The notes beneath the pieces were generated by a model. The model was given only the letters and a program-made list of their open reading frames with translations. It was not told the DNA's origin and searched no databases. Of a stretch of 13,485 nt of DNA, positions 1-6,165 are shown piece by piece. The position numbers and the translations under genes are program-made. How positions within the stretch are numbered: position 1 is the stretch's first letter; the number at the start of each line of letters is the position of its first letter. Origin of the DNA: Candidatus Saccharibacteria bacterium UBA1788 (lineage in GTDB: Bacteria; Patescibacteriota; Saccharimonadia; Saccharimonadales; Saccharimonadaceae); assembly GCA_002315165.1 (NCBI GenBank), contig DCGC01000035.1, positions 708 through 14,192 on the forward strand, in the 5' to 3' direction.

Positions 1-378
1 CCAGCCGATATAGTAGGCAGCGTAGCCGGAAGATTCAGAAGTTAGTTCTTCCCCATCGCCAATTTTGAGGTCTTTAGTAACAACCCCGTTACCGTTGGCC
101 GTTTCGGCATTATAGGAAGATACGGCTGAACGATAGTTTTGGAATTCGTCAAAATACAATGAGCTGAATTCTGTCGCAGCGGCGGAATATTCTGTGGATT
201 TTTCACTATATTGCTCTTCGAGGGCAGCTATTTCGGCGTCGCTGTTAGAAGATGATGATGCTGAGCCGGAAAGAACAATAGAAATATAAACCGCAACAGT
301 AGACCCTAAAAGAATTGCCGCAATAATAGCAATAAAGATACGCTGCTTCCAGCTAGTTTTTAGCATTTGTTCGTCCAT
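1..378 (-). CDS. Membrane-anchored FKBP-type peptidyl-prolyl isomerase (partial, C-terminus off window)
   Basis: Only the first 126 residues are visible; the frame is open at position 1. The ATG at 378 follows a clear GGAGG site (383-387) placed just after the pheT stop, so this is the third gene of a pheS-pheT operon with a 12-nt gap. The protein has a short basic N-terminus, one hydrophobic segment at about residues 14-37, a Ser-rich linker, then a helical stretch rich in Glu, Tyr and Ser (about 47-95). From about residue 99 it reads VVTKDLKIGDGEEL and then YAAYYIGW, which match the first strands of FKBP domains (usual pattern DLKVGxG...V.YTGWL). Known for the family: FKBPs isomerise Xaa-Pro bonds and many bacterial ones act as folding chaperones. 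Inferred: a single-pass anchor with the catalytic domain outside the membrane. The active-site half lies beyond the window, so activity cannot be judged. Confidence 0.72.
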   Translation of the reverse strand, partial: MDEQMLKTSWKQRIFIAIIAAILLGSTVAVYISIVLSGSASSSSNSDAEIAALEEQYSEKSTEYSAAATEFSSLYFDEFQNYRSAVSSYNAETANGNGVVTKDLKIGDGEELTSESSGYAAYYIGW

Positions 379-390
379 GATACCTCCAAA

Positions 391-2838
391 TTAGACAACT
401 TCCGCACCGAGCGTCTTTGATAATTTATGATTAATTTCTTCCATTATATCAGAGATTTCTTGGGAATCGAGTGTTTTGTTTGGGTTTGAGAAGGAGAGAT
501 GGAAGGAAATATTCTTAGTTTTGAGGTTGGATTCAGGTTGATAAATAGAAACTGGTTGAATTGAAGAAATGAGAGATTTAGCGTCTAGAACTTGCATCAG
601 CTCGTGTTGGACGGCGGCAAAGTCAGTATCAGCAGAAACTTTGAGAGTAAGGTCGCGGAAAACGGATGGGAATTTAGAGAACGAAATTTGTTTCGTTTGG
701 TTAGCTGAAGATGATTTAATAGACTCTAAATTCATTTCGAGAACAGCAAGAGACTTTTCAACTTTAAATCGTCTAAGGACGGATTTTTTGATTTCACCAA
801 GATAAGCAACCGGCGTGCCATCAATTGAAACTACGGCTGAGTGGAGGGGTTCGAAGTATGGATGTTTGTCGATAGGAGCGATATCGAGATTAAGGCCAAG
901 CTCTGCAAAAAGTTGGCTGGTAATATTTTTAATAGTATAAAAATCACCAAATAGTGCAACGGCTAAGGAAGTTTTAACGATAGGAACTCCGTCCGCATCG
1001 CAGCCAAAATCCTTGCTAGAAATTTGGTTCATCTCGTAGAGAGTAAAATCATTGTGACCGGATTTGAAGTTGTCTCGCATTTTTTCGATTAGGCTTGGGA
1101 CGATTGAAGAGCGGAAACATTGTAATTCTGGAGAAATTGAGTTAACAATTTTATAGACGTTTTCAGTATCTAGGTTTGCGCGACTTAATAAATCTTCACT
1201 AACAAAAGAATACGACAAAACTTCGTTGGCGCCGAGTCGGTCGGAAAGGATTGTGCGAATTTTGTTTTTTAGAACGAGAGTGTCATCAACTTTGGATTCA
1301 ATAAATGGTCGAGTTGGAAAATCGAGAGGGATGTTGTCGTAGCCAAGCAGGCGCCCGACTTCTTCAACAATGTCTTCCTTGATAAAAATATCGGTGCGCC
1401 ATGATGGGGCGACAATAGCAATCTCGTCGTCTTGGAGCTCGGCAAATTTACCTAGGCTGAGTTTTGGCGTGTGGCCAATTTTTGGAGCATAAACGGAAAA
1501 ATTAACGTTTTCGAGAGTTTTGACGATAGTCTGAATAGAGTAGTCGGAGCCTAATAAACTGTTGATTTCTTTAGTGGAAATTTTGATAATATTCAGTTTA
1601 CCTGGAGCTGGATAGCAATCAGCAACGACTTCTGGAGTAGCATCAAGTCGACGAATCGCTTCACGGAGAACTGGAGAAGTTTGTTCAGCTGGCTGGCCTT
1701 TAGTAAAGCGCGTAATGGCTTCGGAAAATATACCGTGCTCCATTTGGGTTTTGCGGAGATTGTAAAGCGAAAATGTGGCGGATTCAAGAATAATTTTCTT
1801 AGTAGAAGCATCAATTTCCGTGTTAGCTCCACCCATTGCACCGGCCAGCGCAACTGGAACATTATTGGAAGTGATCAGGATGTCGGTTGGAACACATTTG
1901 ATAGTTTTACCGTCAAGAAGCTGGAGCTCTTCATCGTTGTTAGCTAGACGAACGATAATTTGCGGAATTTTGGCGCCGCCGACTGACGCAAACTTATCAT
2001 AGTCAAAAGCATGAAGTGGTTGTCCAGTTTCGAGCATAATAATATTAGTTAAATCAACGATTGGAGAAACTGGACGCATGCCGGCCTTAAAAAGAAAGAT
2101 GTCGGATTTTTGAAGGTATTTACTTTTTTCTTGTAGTTTAGAAGCGTCGAGAACTGCGCACGAATAGCGAGGACAAATCTCGCTATCTTTAATTTCGATT
2201 TTGAGGTTGTCGGAATTTTTATTAGATACGCCAAGAAATAGATATTCCGGATTGGTAAATTCTTCGCCTAGAATACCAGCAACTTCACGCGCAAAACCAA
2301 CAAGACCAAAACAGTCTGGACGGTGCGTGAGGGATTTGTTTTCTATGTCTAGAATAATATCGTTGAGGTCGAAAATTTCTGCGAAAGAATCTCCTGGTTT
2401 AGCGTCTTTAGGGTTGATTTCCAAAATGCCTTCATGGTCAGGCCAAAAATCTAATTCATCAGCAGCCGCCAACATGCCATTAGATTCAAATCCTCGAAGT
2501 TTTTTAGAGCCGAGCTTAAAATTTTCGTTACCAAAAGTAGACGGAACGATTACTCCAGGCGCAAGCCAAACTGCGAGCATGCCGCGATGAACATTAGGTG
2601 CGCCACAAACAACCTGAATCAATTCTTTTGTTCCGGCGTCAATTTGGCAAAGAGAAAGATGGGTGCCGGCAATTTTTTCACATTCGGCAACTTTAACAAT
2701 TTTGATATTTTTATATTTTTCGGAAAGATCAATAGTCCCCTCGATCTCAACAAGACGAGAGCCGATAAGAGTGAGAAGTTCGGAAACAGGAACCTTCATA
2801 TTAACATATTGCTTAAGAGCGTTGAGTGAGATTTTCAT
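391..2838 (-). CDS. pheT: Phenylalanyl-tRNA synthetase beta subunit
   Basis: This 815-residue protein is the beta chain of the (alpha-beta)2 enzyme that charges tRNA-Phe in the cytosol; E. coli PheT is 795 residues, so it is full length. Visible in order: an N-terminal strand-rich start (MKISLNALKQYV), an EMAP-II/OB-type tRNA-binding domain at about 40-150 (VVCGAPNV, GMLAAADEL), the B3/4 editing domain at about 215-390 (RPVSPIVDLTNIIMLETGQP, HAFDYDK), the B5 domain at about 415-510 (SWRTDIFIKEDIVEEVGRL), a catalytic-like core, and a C-terminal FDX-ACB anticodon-binding domain from about 722 (FPSVFRDLTLKV). The B3/4 region implies that tyrosine misediting correction is kept. Its ATG overlaps the pheS stop by one base (TAATG), and GGAGG lies at 2846-2850 inside the pheS end, so translational coupling is likely. 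No frameshift or lost domain was seen. Confidence 0.97.
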   Translation of the reverse strand: MKISLNALKQYVNMKVPVSELLTLIGSRLVEIEGTIDLSEKYKNIKIVKVAECEKIAGTHLSLCQIDAGTKELIQVVCGAPNVHRGMLAVWLAPGVIVPSTFGNENFKLGSKKLRGFESNGMLAAADELDFWPDHEGILEINPKDAKPGDSFAEIFDLNDIILDIENKSLTHRPDCFGLVGFAREVAGILGEEFTNPEYLFLGVSNKNSDNLKIEIKDSEICPRYSCAVLDASKLQEKSKYLQKSDIFLFKAGMRPVSPIVDLTNIIMLETGQPLHAFDYDKFASVGGAKIPQIIVRLANNDEELQLLDGKTIKCVPTDILITSNNVPVALAGAMGGANTEIDASTKKIILESATFSLYNLRKTQMEHGIFSEAITRFTKGQPAEQTSPVLREAIRRLDATPEVVADCYPAPGKLNIIKISTKEINSLLGSDYSIQTIVKTLENVNFSVYAPKIGHTPKLSLGKFAELQDDEIAIVAPSWRTDIFIKEDIVEEVGRLLGYDNIPLDFPTRPFIESKVDDTLVLKNKIRTILSDRLGANEVLSYSFVSEDLLSRANLDTENVYKIVNSISPELQCFRSSIVPSLIEKMRDNFKSGHNDFTLYEMNQISSKDFGCDADGVPIVKTSLAVALFGDFYTIKNITSQLFAELGLNLDIAPIDKHPYFEPLHSAVVSIDGTPVAYLGEIKKSVLRRFKVEKSLAVLEMNLESIKSSSANQTKQISFSKFPSVFRDLTLKVSADTDFAAVQHELMQVLDAKSLISSIQPVSIYQPESNLKTKNISFHLSFSNPNKTLDSQEISDIMEEINHKLSKTLGAEVV

Positions 2839-2850
2839 TAAAATTCCTCC
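2836..2850 (-). promoter_or_regulatory. pheT ribosome binding site and TAATG stop/start overlap
   Basis: The pheS TAA (2838-2840) and the pheT ATG (2836-2838) share one base. A consensus GGAGG lies at 2846-2850, inside the last pheS codons and 7 nt before the start. This arrangement favours re-initiation and equal output of the two subunits of the heterotetramer. Confidence 0.85.
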
Positions 2851-3782
2851 AAGAAATCAAGTTTGCCAGATTCGAAATAACGGATATCGTTTAATTTATA
2901 CTTCATCATTACTAGACGTTCAATTCCGCCGCCCCAAGCGAAGCCTTTATATTTTGTGGGGTCGATACCAGCGGCTTTGAGGACGTTTGGGTGAATCATG
3001 CCGCCGCCAAGAAGCTCAAGCCAACCATCACCTTTACCGCCAAGAGATTTTGGCTTTTCGATAAGAATTTCTAAGGACGGCTCAGTAAATGGGAAATATC
3101 CTGGTTGAGTTTTTATACGAAGTTTTTCGCCATAATAGACTTCGAAGAAATGTTTTAACACGCCTAACATTTGACCGAGCGTGGCTGTTTTTGAAACAAA
3201 AACGCCTTCGCATTGGTAGAAAGTATGTTCGTGAGTAGCGTCTACGTCTTCATTGCGAAAAACACGGCCCGGAATAACGACGGCAATATTGCCACCGTTT
3301 TCAAGATCTTTTTTATATTTTTTGAGGGCACGATGCTGCATGGTTGAGGTGTGAGCCGGAGGAATAAAACCCTCTTCCGTACGGAAGGTATCGTAGCCAT
3401 CACGAGCCGGGTGGCCTTTTGAAAAGTTAAGACTGTCGAACATATGGAATTCGTCGTCTAGCTGGCGTGATTCTATGACGTTAAATCCCATGTGAGAATA
3501 GATGTCGATAATTTTATCAATTTCGGCAGATAGCGGGTGTTTGGTGCCAAATTTTTGAGTTTTATATTCGGCGTTGACGGGAAAAGGAGCGGTTAGGTCG
3601 ATTTTGGTTATGTCGGCACTTTCGGCAGCCGCTTCAACTTCGGCAATTTGTTTAAGTAGCGCTTGCTTTTTTTTATTAATTTCTTCACCAAAAGTTTTTC
3701 TATCTTCTGGCGGCAAAGTTTTGATCTTGGCATATTCGGCGCCAAGAAGTTTTAGTTGTTTCTTTAACTCTTCGACAGTCAT
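2838..3782 (-). CDS. pheS: Phenylalanyl-tRNA synthetase alpha subunit, short N-terminus
   Basis: This is the catalytic alpha chain of PheRS, a class II synthetase that makes Phe-AMP and charges tRNA-Phe. Class II motifs are clear: motif 1 around residues 81-105 (HPLSAEIDKII), the loop HTSTMQHRAL at 144-153, motif 2 at about 173-195 (VFRNEDVDATHEHTF, YQCEG), the Phe-pocket segment FPFTEPSLEI at 230-239, and motif 3 at about 280-291 (GFAWGGGIERL). The length of 314 is below the usual 327-350: the protein starts within what is normally the second helix of the N-terminal tRNA-binding coiled coil (LPPEDRKTFGEEIN aligns with the family's LPPEERPAAG region). An in-frame TAG at 3801-3803 leaves no room for an upstream ATG, so the short form is real. 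A promoter lies directly upstream with no Shine-Dalgarno site, predicting a nearly leaderless mRNA. It is the first gene of the pheS-pheT-FKBP operon. Confidence 0.96.
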   Translation of the reverse strand: MTVEELKKQLKLLGAEYAKIKTLPPEDRKTFGEEINKKKQALLKQIAEVEAAAESADITKIDLTAPFPVNAEYKTQKFGTKHPLSAEIDKIIDIYSHMGFNVIESRQLDDEFHMFDSLNFSKGHPARDGYDTFRTEEGFIPPAHTSTMQHRALKKYKKDLENGGNIAVVIPGRVFRNEDVDATHEHTFYQCEGVFVSKTATLGQMLGVLKHFFEVYYGEKLRIKTQPGYFPFTEPSLEILIEKPKSLGGKGDGWLELLGGGMIHPNVLKAAGIDPTKYKGFAWGGGIERLVMMKYKLNDIRYFESGKLDFLEEF

Positions 3783-3791
3783 AGTATATAT

Positions 3792-3820
3792 ATTATAGCA
3801 CTATTTGATAATAAGTGAAA
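3792..3820 (-). promoter_or_regulatory. pheS promoter (extended -10), predicting a leaderless or 3-nt leader mRNA
   Basis: On the minus strand TGC precedes a perfect TATAAT (3792-3797), an extended -10. A weaker -35, TTTCAC, lies at 3815-3820 with a 17-nt spacer. Only 9 nt separate the -10 from the pheS ATG, so transcription should start around 3785, within about 3 nt of the start codon. The elements overlap the promoter of the divergent lipid kinase gene. Confidence 0.75.
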
Positions 3821-3832
3821 AAATGATATAAT
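3805..3832 (+). promoter_or_regulatory. Lipid kinase promoter (extended -10)
   Basis: TTGATA at 3805-3810 is a 5/6 match to the -35 consensus. A 16-nt spacer leads to TGATATAAT (3824-3832), an extended -10 with a perfect hexamer. Predicted start of transcription is near 3839, giving a leader of about 35 nt that carries the AAGGAG site. It interlocks with the divergent pheS promoter, so polymerase probably cannot occupy both at once. Confidence 0.75.
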
Positions 3833-3859
3833 ATAAATTGCTGCAATATTGTACTTTAA

Positions 3860-3865
3860 AAGGAG
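3860..3865 (+). promoter_or_regulatory. Ribosome binding site that fixes the lipid kinase GTG start
   Basis: AAGGAG ends 8 nt before the GTG at 3874. An in-frame ATG exists at 3838, but it lies at the predicted transcription start, has no ribosome binding site, and would add 12 residues absent from the family. The GTG is therefore preferred. Confidence 0.85.
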
Positions 3866-3873
3866 TGGTTTAC

Positions 3874-4803
3874 GTGAAAAGATATCGACATATTTTTATT
3901 GCAAATCCGGAAGCCGGCAGAAAATCGTGTTTGAGAGAAATATCCGAATTCGTAATACGCCTACAGGAGCTTGGAATTGAAGCATATTTATTTACGCCAG
4001 ATTCGAAGAATGACTGTAAAGCGCAGGCAAAGAAAGCCACTGATGAAACATCCGACGAAAATGTTAGACCGACGCTTATTTATGCGTGCGGCGGAGATGG
4101 AACTCTAAATGATATTTTAAATGGCGTTATGATGAGCGATTATCATGAAAATGTGGCAATTACTCACGTGCCAAAGGGCTCCGGAAATGACTTTATAAAA
4201 CAATTTTCTCGTCCTGAATCTTTTGCGTTTGAGAACTTTATTGAAGAAGAACTAGTCATTCAAAAGATAGATATGATGAAAGTTAATCGAGATTTTTGTC
4301 TAAATATCGTTTCTTTTGGACTTGATGCGCGAATTGGAACTGGCGTTGGCAAATTTCGGGGGATTTTGTCTGGCAAGGCGGCCTATGGTGCAAGTGTGGT
4401 GGCTAATCTTTTGAAACCATTGTCGAGAAAAATGACGGTTCGGGCTTCTGGTAGAGCATACATCGCAAAAGAAATGACGATGGTCTGCATCTGCAATGGA
4501 GGATGGTACGGAGGATCTTTCCATCCGATGCCTGATGCGGATATTCAGGATGGTTGGCTCGATGTGTTGGTCGTAAAAAAGATTAGCAGAGCGCAAGCCG
4601 CAACATTTCTTTCTGCCTATAAAAAAGGCCAGTATCAAAAATTCCCAAAACTTATCGATTATTTTCGTACGAAGAGATTGGAGGTCGCAACTGCAGCATG
4701 CGAGCCAATAAATCTCGACGGAGAACTTTCGATAAAGAAGTGCTCTTATGTTAGCGTGGTTCCGAATGGAATAAACTTCTTTGCACCAAAAAGTGCCTGG
4801 TAA
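3874..4803 (+). CDS. Diacylglycerol kinase family lipid kinase (DgkB/YegS type)
   Basis: This 309-residue cytosolic protein belongs to the DAGK catalytic family, which transfers phosphate from ATP to diacylglycerol or related lipids. Starting from the GTG supported by AAGGAG, it opens with HIFIANPEAGRKS, the family's first strand and phosphate loop. It then shows GGDGT at residues 73-77, VPKGSGNDF at about 99-107 (family PxGTxND, with Ser for the usual Thr), FGLDARIG at 148-155 and LDGE at 281-284, whose acidic residues help bind metal. Length matches the family (about 300). Neighbours: divergent from pheS, upstream of a MIP channel and an LtaS-like synthase on the same strand. In Firmicutes DgkB recycles the diacylglycerol released by lipoteichoic acid synthesis, which fits the LtaS-like gene 1.4 kb away; that link is inference. 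Sphingoid, undecaprenol or other lipid substrates cannot be excluded. Confidence 0.88.
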   Translation: MKRYRHIFIANPEAGRKSCLREISEFVIRLQELGIEAYLFTPDSKNDCKAQAKKATDETSDENVRPTLIYACGGDGTLNDILNGVMMSDYHENVAITHVPKGSGNDFIKQFSRPESFAFENFIEEELVIQKIDMMKVNRDFCLNIVSFGLDARIGTGVGKFRGILSGKAAYGASVVANLLKPLSRKMTVRASGRAYIAKEMTMVCICNGGWYGGSFHPMPDADIQDGWLDVLVVKKISRAQAATFLSAYKKGQYQKFPKLIDYFRTKRLEVATAACEPINLDGELSIKKCSYVSVVPNGINFFAPKSAW

Positions 4804-4807
4804 AGGC

Positions 4808-4838
4808 AAAAATGTCCTAATTCGTTAGGGCATTTTTT
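4808..4838. terminator. Bidirectional intrinsic terminator with TTCG loop
   Basis: AAAAATGTCCTAA (4808-4820) pairs with TTAGGGCATTTTT (4825-4837) around a TTCG tetraloop, with one G-T wobble. Six T follow on the plus strand (4833-4838) and five T on the minus strand. It sits just after the lipid kinase stop and abuts the stop of the convergent 75-residue gene, so it can end both transcripts. Confidence 0.85.
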
Positions 4839-5064
4839 AAATCAAAACTATGCAGACTAGTGCAACAACCGCAAGGGCGATTAAGATAAACCATACCCAG
4901 CTGAATTTGCCGGTTTTTTCTAAATCCTTAATGTATTCTGAATTTTCTGCAAAATCTTTGTCAACAGACTCAGAAGTCTCCTGAAGGCGAGCACGCAAAT
5001 CCGCGTTGATTTTCTCTGTTAATTTTGCGTTTTCGTCGGTGTCCTTCGTGACCATAATACCCAT
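4837..5064 (-). CDS. Small tail-anchored membrane protein, function unknown
   Basis: This is a 75-residue protein of unrecognised family. Residues 1-52 are charged, polar and probably helical (NAKLTEKINADLRARLQE, then SVDKDFAENSEYIKDLEK). Residues 54-75 form one strongly hydrophobic segment (FSWVWFILIALAVVALVCIV) that ends the protein. It has no N-terminal signal, so the likely topology is tail-anchored with the helical part in the cytosol (inference). The ATG at 5064 is preferred because AAGGAA lies 8 nt upstream (5073-5077); an ATG three codons later is possible. It is transcribed from a promoter interlocked with that of the divergent MIP channel and ends in the shared bidirectional terminator. 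The own promoter, ribosome site and terminator all support a real gene despite its size. No function can be assigned. Confidence 0.75.
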   Translation of the reverse strand: MGIMVTKDTDENAKLTEKINADLRARLQETSESVDKDFAENSEYIKDLEKTGKFSWVWFILIALAVVALVCIVLI

Positions 5065-5095
5065 TATTTGTTTTCCTTTTATGATTACTTTACTA

Positions 5096-5124
5096 TTACA
5101 ATTGTATCATATCTGTGCTACAAT
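5096..5124 (+). promoter_or_regulatory. MIP channel promoter (extended -10)
   Basis: TGC plus TACAAT (5116-5124) is an extended -10. A weak -35-like TTACAA lies at 5096-5101 with a 17-nt spacer. Predicted start of transcription is near 5131, so the short leader contains AAGGAGG (5141-5147). Confidence 0.6.
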
Positions 5125-5132
5125 ACTGACAA
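5101..5132 (-). promoter_or_regulatory. Promoter of the 75-residue gene (extended -10, mirror image of the MIP promoter)
   Basis: On the minus strand TGATACAAT occupies 5101-5109: an extended -10 with a TACAAT hexamer. It is the mirror of the plus-strand TGCTACAAT at 5116-5124, only 6 nt apart. TTGTCA (5127-5132) resembles a -35 but the 20-nt spacer is long, so the extended -10 probably carries most of the recognition. Confidence 0.55.
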
Positions 5133-5153
5133 TAATACTTAAGGAGGTTCAAA

Positions 5154-6110
5154 ATGGCATCAACAAAGCCAAAAAAGAACGCGGCCAAAACCAAAGCCAA
5201 GGCTCCAGCAGTAAAATCAAAAACTACTGCAAAGTCTGCGAAAGCTACTGAGAAACCAGCTGTCAAGGCCGTAGAAAAGAAGGTGGAAAAGGTGGAACAA
5301 AAGGTCGTCAAAAAAGCAGAAACAAAAGGCTTCGGCGCAATCGTCAAAGATTTTTTTGCTAAAAAATGTGATCCAAAAGAAAATATTTTGACTGTTTTTC
5401 GCAACAAAAATATTTATGCTGCGATTATTGCTGAATTACTCGGCACGATGATTCTTGCTATCGTCTTATTGACTTTGGGAGTTTATCAGCCTTTGTATAT
5501 TTTCTTCATCGTAATCGCTATTACGCTAGTAATGTTCAAATTGTCTGGATCGAATTTTAATCCTTTGATTACAGTCGGTATGATGGCTAGCCGTCGCATC
5601 TCCGCAATTCGTGGCGTGCTTTATATTTTGGCACAAATCGTCGGTGCGTGGTTGGGCTTAATTATCGTCAATGCTTTCCGCGTTGCTGGCGGCGAAGCTG
5701 CAGATTTGCCAGTAATGACTGGGCTTACAACCGATACGTTCTGGACGATTTCATTGCTTGAATTGTTCGGTGCAGTAATTATCGGTTTCTTCTTTGCAAA
5801 AGCACAACAATATCGCCGCAGTAGCTTGACGTTTGCAGTTGCAGTCGCTGGCGGAACAATGATTGCATTTGTAGTTGTTTATTTAATTTCTTATAGTTAT
5901 TTTAATTTAACAAATAACTTTATGATGAACCCAGCAATCGCTTTGATGTATCAAATCTTGCCTTCTAGTGGTGACACTTTTGGCACATTGCTTGGCGAAA
6001 TGGCAATTGCATTATTAGCTTATGTCGTATTCCCAATGGTTGGTGGAGTTGTAGGTTTTTATCTTTCTGATATTACCGCAAAACTCAACGATGAAGATTT
6101 GAAAATGTAA
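5154..6110 (+). CDS. MIP-family (aquaporin/glycerol facilitator-like) channel with Lys/Ala-rich N-terminal tail
   Basis: This 318-residue protein combines a hydrophilic tail with a channel body. Residues 1-58 hold about 19 Lys plus many Ala (KPKKNAAKTKAKAPAVKSK), then a Lys/Glu/Val stretch (VEKKVEKVEQKVVKK). From residue 85 there are six hydrophobic segments with two half-helix motifs: SGSNFNPLITV (NPL at 136-138, for the usual NPA) and MMNPAIAL (NPA at 259-261). MIP proteins pass water, glycerol or other small neutral solutes. The second motif is normally NPAR; here Ile replaces the Arg of the selectivity filter, so the substrate is uncertain. MIP topology puts both ends in the cytosol, which places the basic tail inside. 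The start is firm: AAGGAGG lies 6 nt upstream. A strong terminator follows. It sits between the lipid kinase and LtaS-like genes, consistent with glycerol-related use, but this is inference. Confidence 0.85.
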   Translation: MASTKPKKNAAKTKAKAPAVKSKTTAKSAKATEKPAVKAVEKKVEKVEQKVVKKAETKGFGAIVKDFFAKKCDPKENILTVFRNKNIYAAIIAELLGTMILAIVLLTLGVYQPLYIFFIVIAITLVMFKLSGSNFNPLITVGMMASRRISAIRGVLYILAQIVGAWLGLIIVNAFRVAGGEAADLPVMTGLTTDTFWTISLLELFGAVIIGFFFAKAQQYRRSSLTFAVAVAGGTMIAFVVVYLISYSYFNLTNNFMMNPAIALMYQILPSSGDTFGTLLGEMAIALLAYVVFPMVGGVVGFYLSDITAKLNDEDLKM

Positions 6111-6120
6111 GACCGTCTAG

Positions 6121-6149
6121 AAAGAGCGCCCCGCACGGGGCGCTCTTTT
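6121..6149 (+). terminator. Strong GC-rich intrinsic terminator after the MIP gene
   Basis: AAAGAGCGCCCC (6121-6132) pairs perfectly with GGGGCGCTCTTT (6137-6148) around a GCAC loop, a 12-bp stem. The T run is short (6146-6149). It lies 10 nt after the MIP stop and its 3' half falls in the -35 region of the next gene. Confidence 0.9.
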
Positions 6150-6150
6150 G

Positions 6151-6159
6151 TGTTAGAAT
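6151..6159 (+). promoter_or_regulatory. Extended -10 promoter of the LtaS-like gene, predicting a leaderless mRNA
   Basis: TGTTAGAAT is an extended -10 (TGn plus TAGAAT). Six nt (6160-6165) separate it from the ATG at 6166, so the expected first transcribed base is the A of the start codon. The -35 position falls inside the terminator stem and has no consensus match. No Shine-Dalgarno site at a usable distance was seen. Confidence 0.6.
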
Positions 6160-6165
6160 AGGTAT

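Noticed and set aside
2201..2590. 129-residue plus-strand open frame inside pheT
   Set aside because: It lies wholly antisense to a well-conserved pheT region, has no ribosome site or family resemblance, and its composition (Ser/Arg/Pro) is that of a shadow frame.
3838..3873. ATG at 3838 as start of the lipid kinase
   Set aside because: It coincides with the predicted transcription start, has no ribosome site, and adds residues not found in the family; the GTG at 3874 has AAGGAG 8 nt upstream.
4300..4809. 169-residue minus-strand open frame opposite the lipid kinase
   Set aside because: It is antisense to conserved kinase motifs and crosses the bidirectional terminator; no start signal or recognisable domain.
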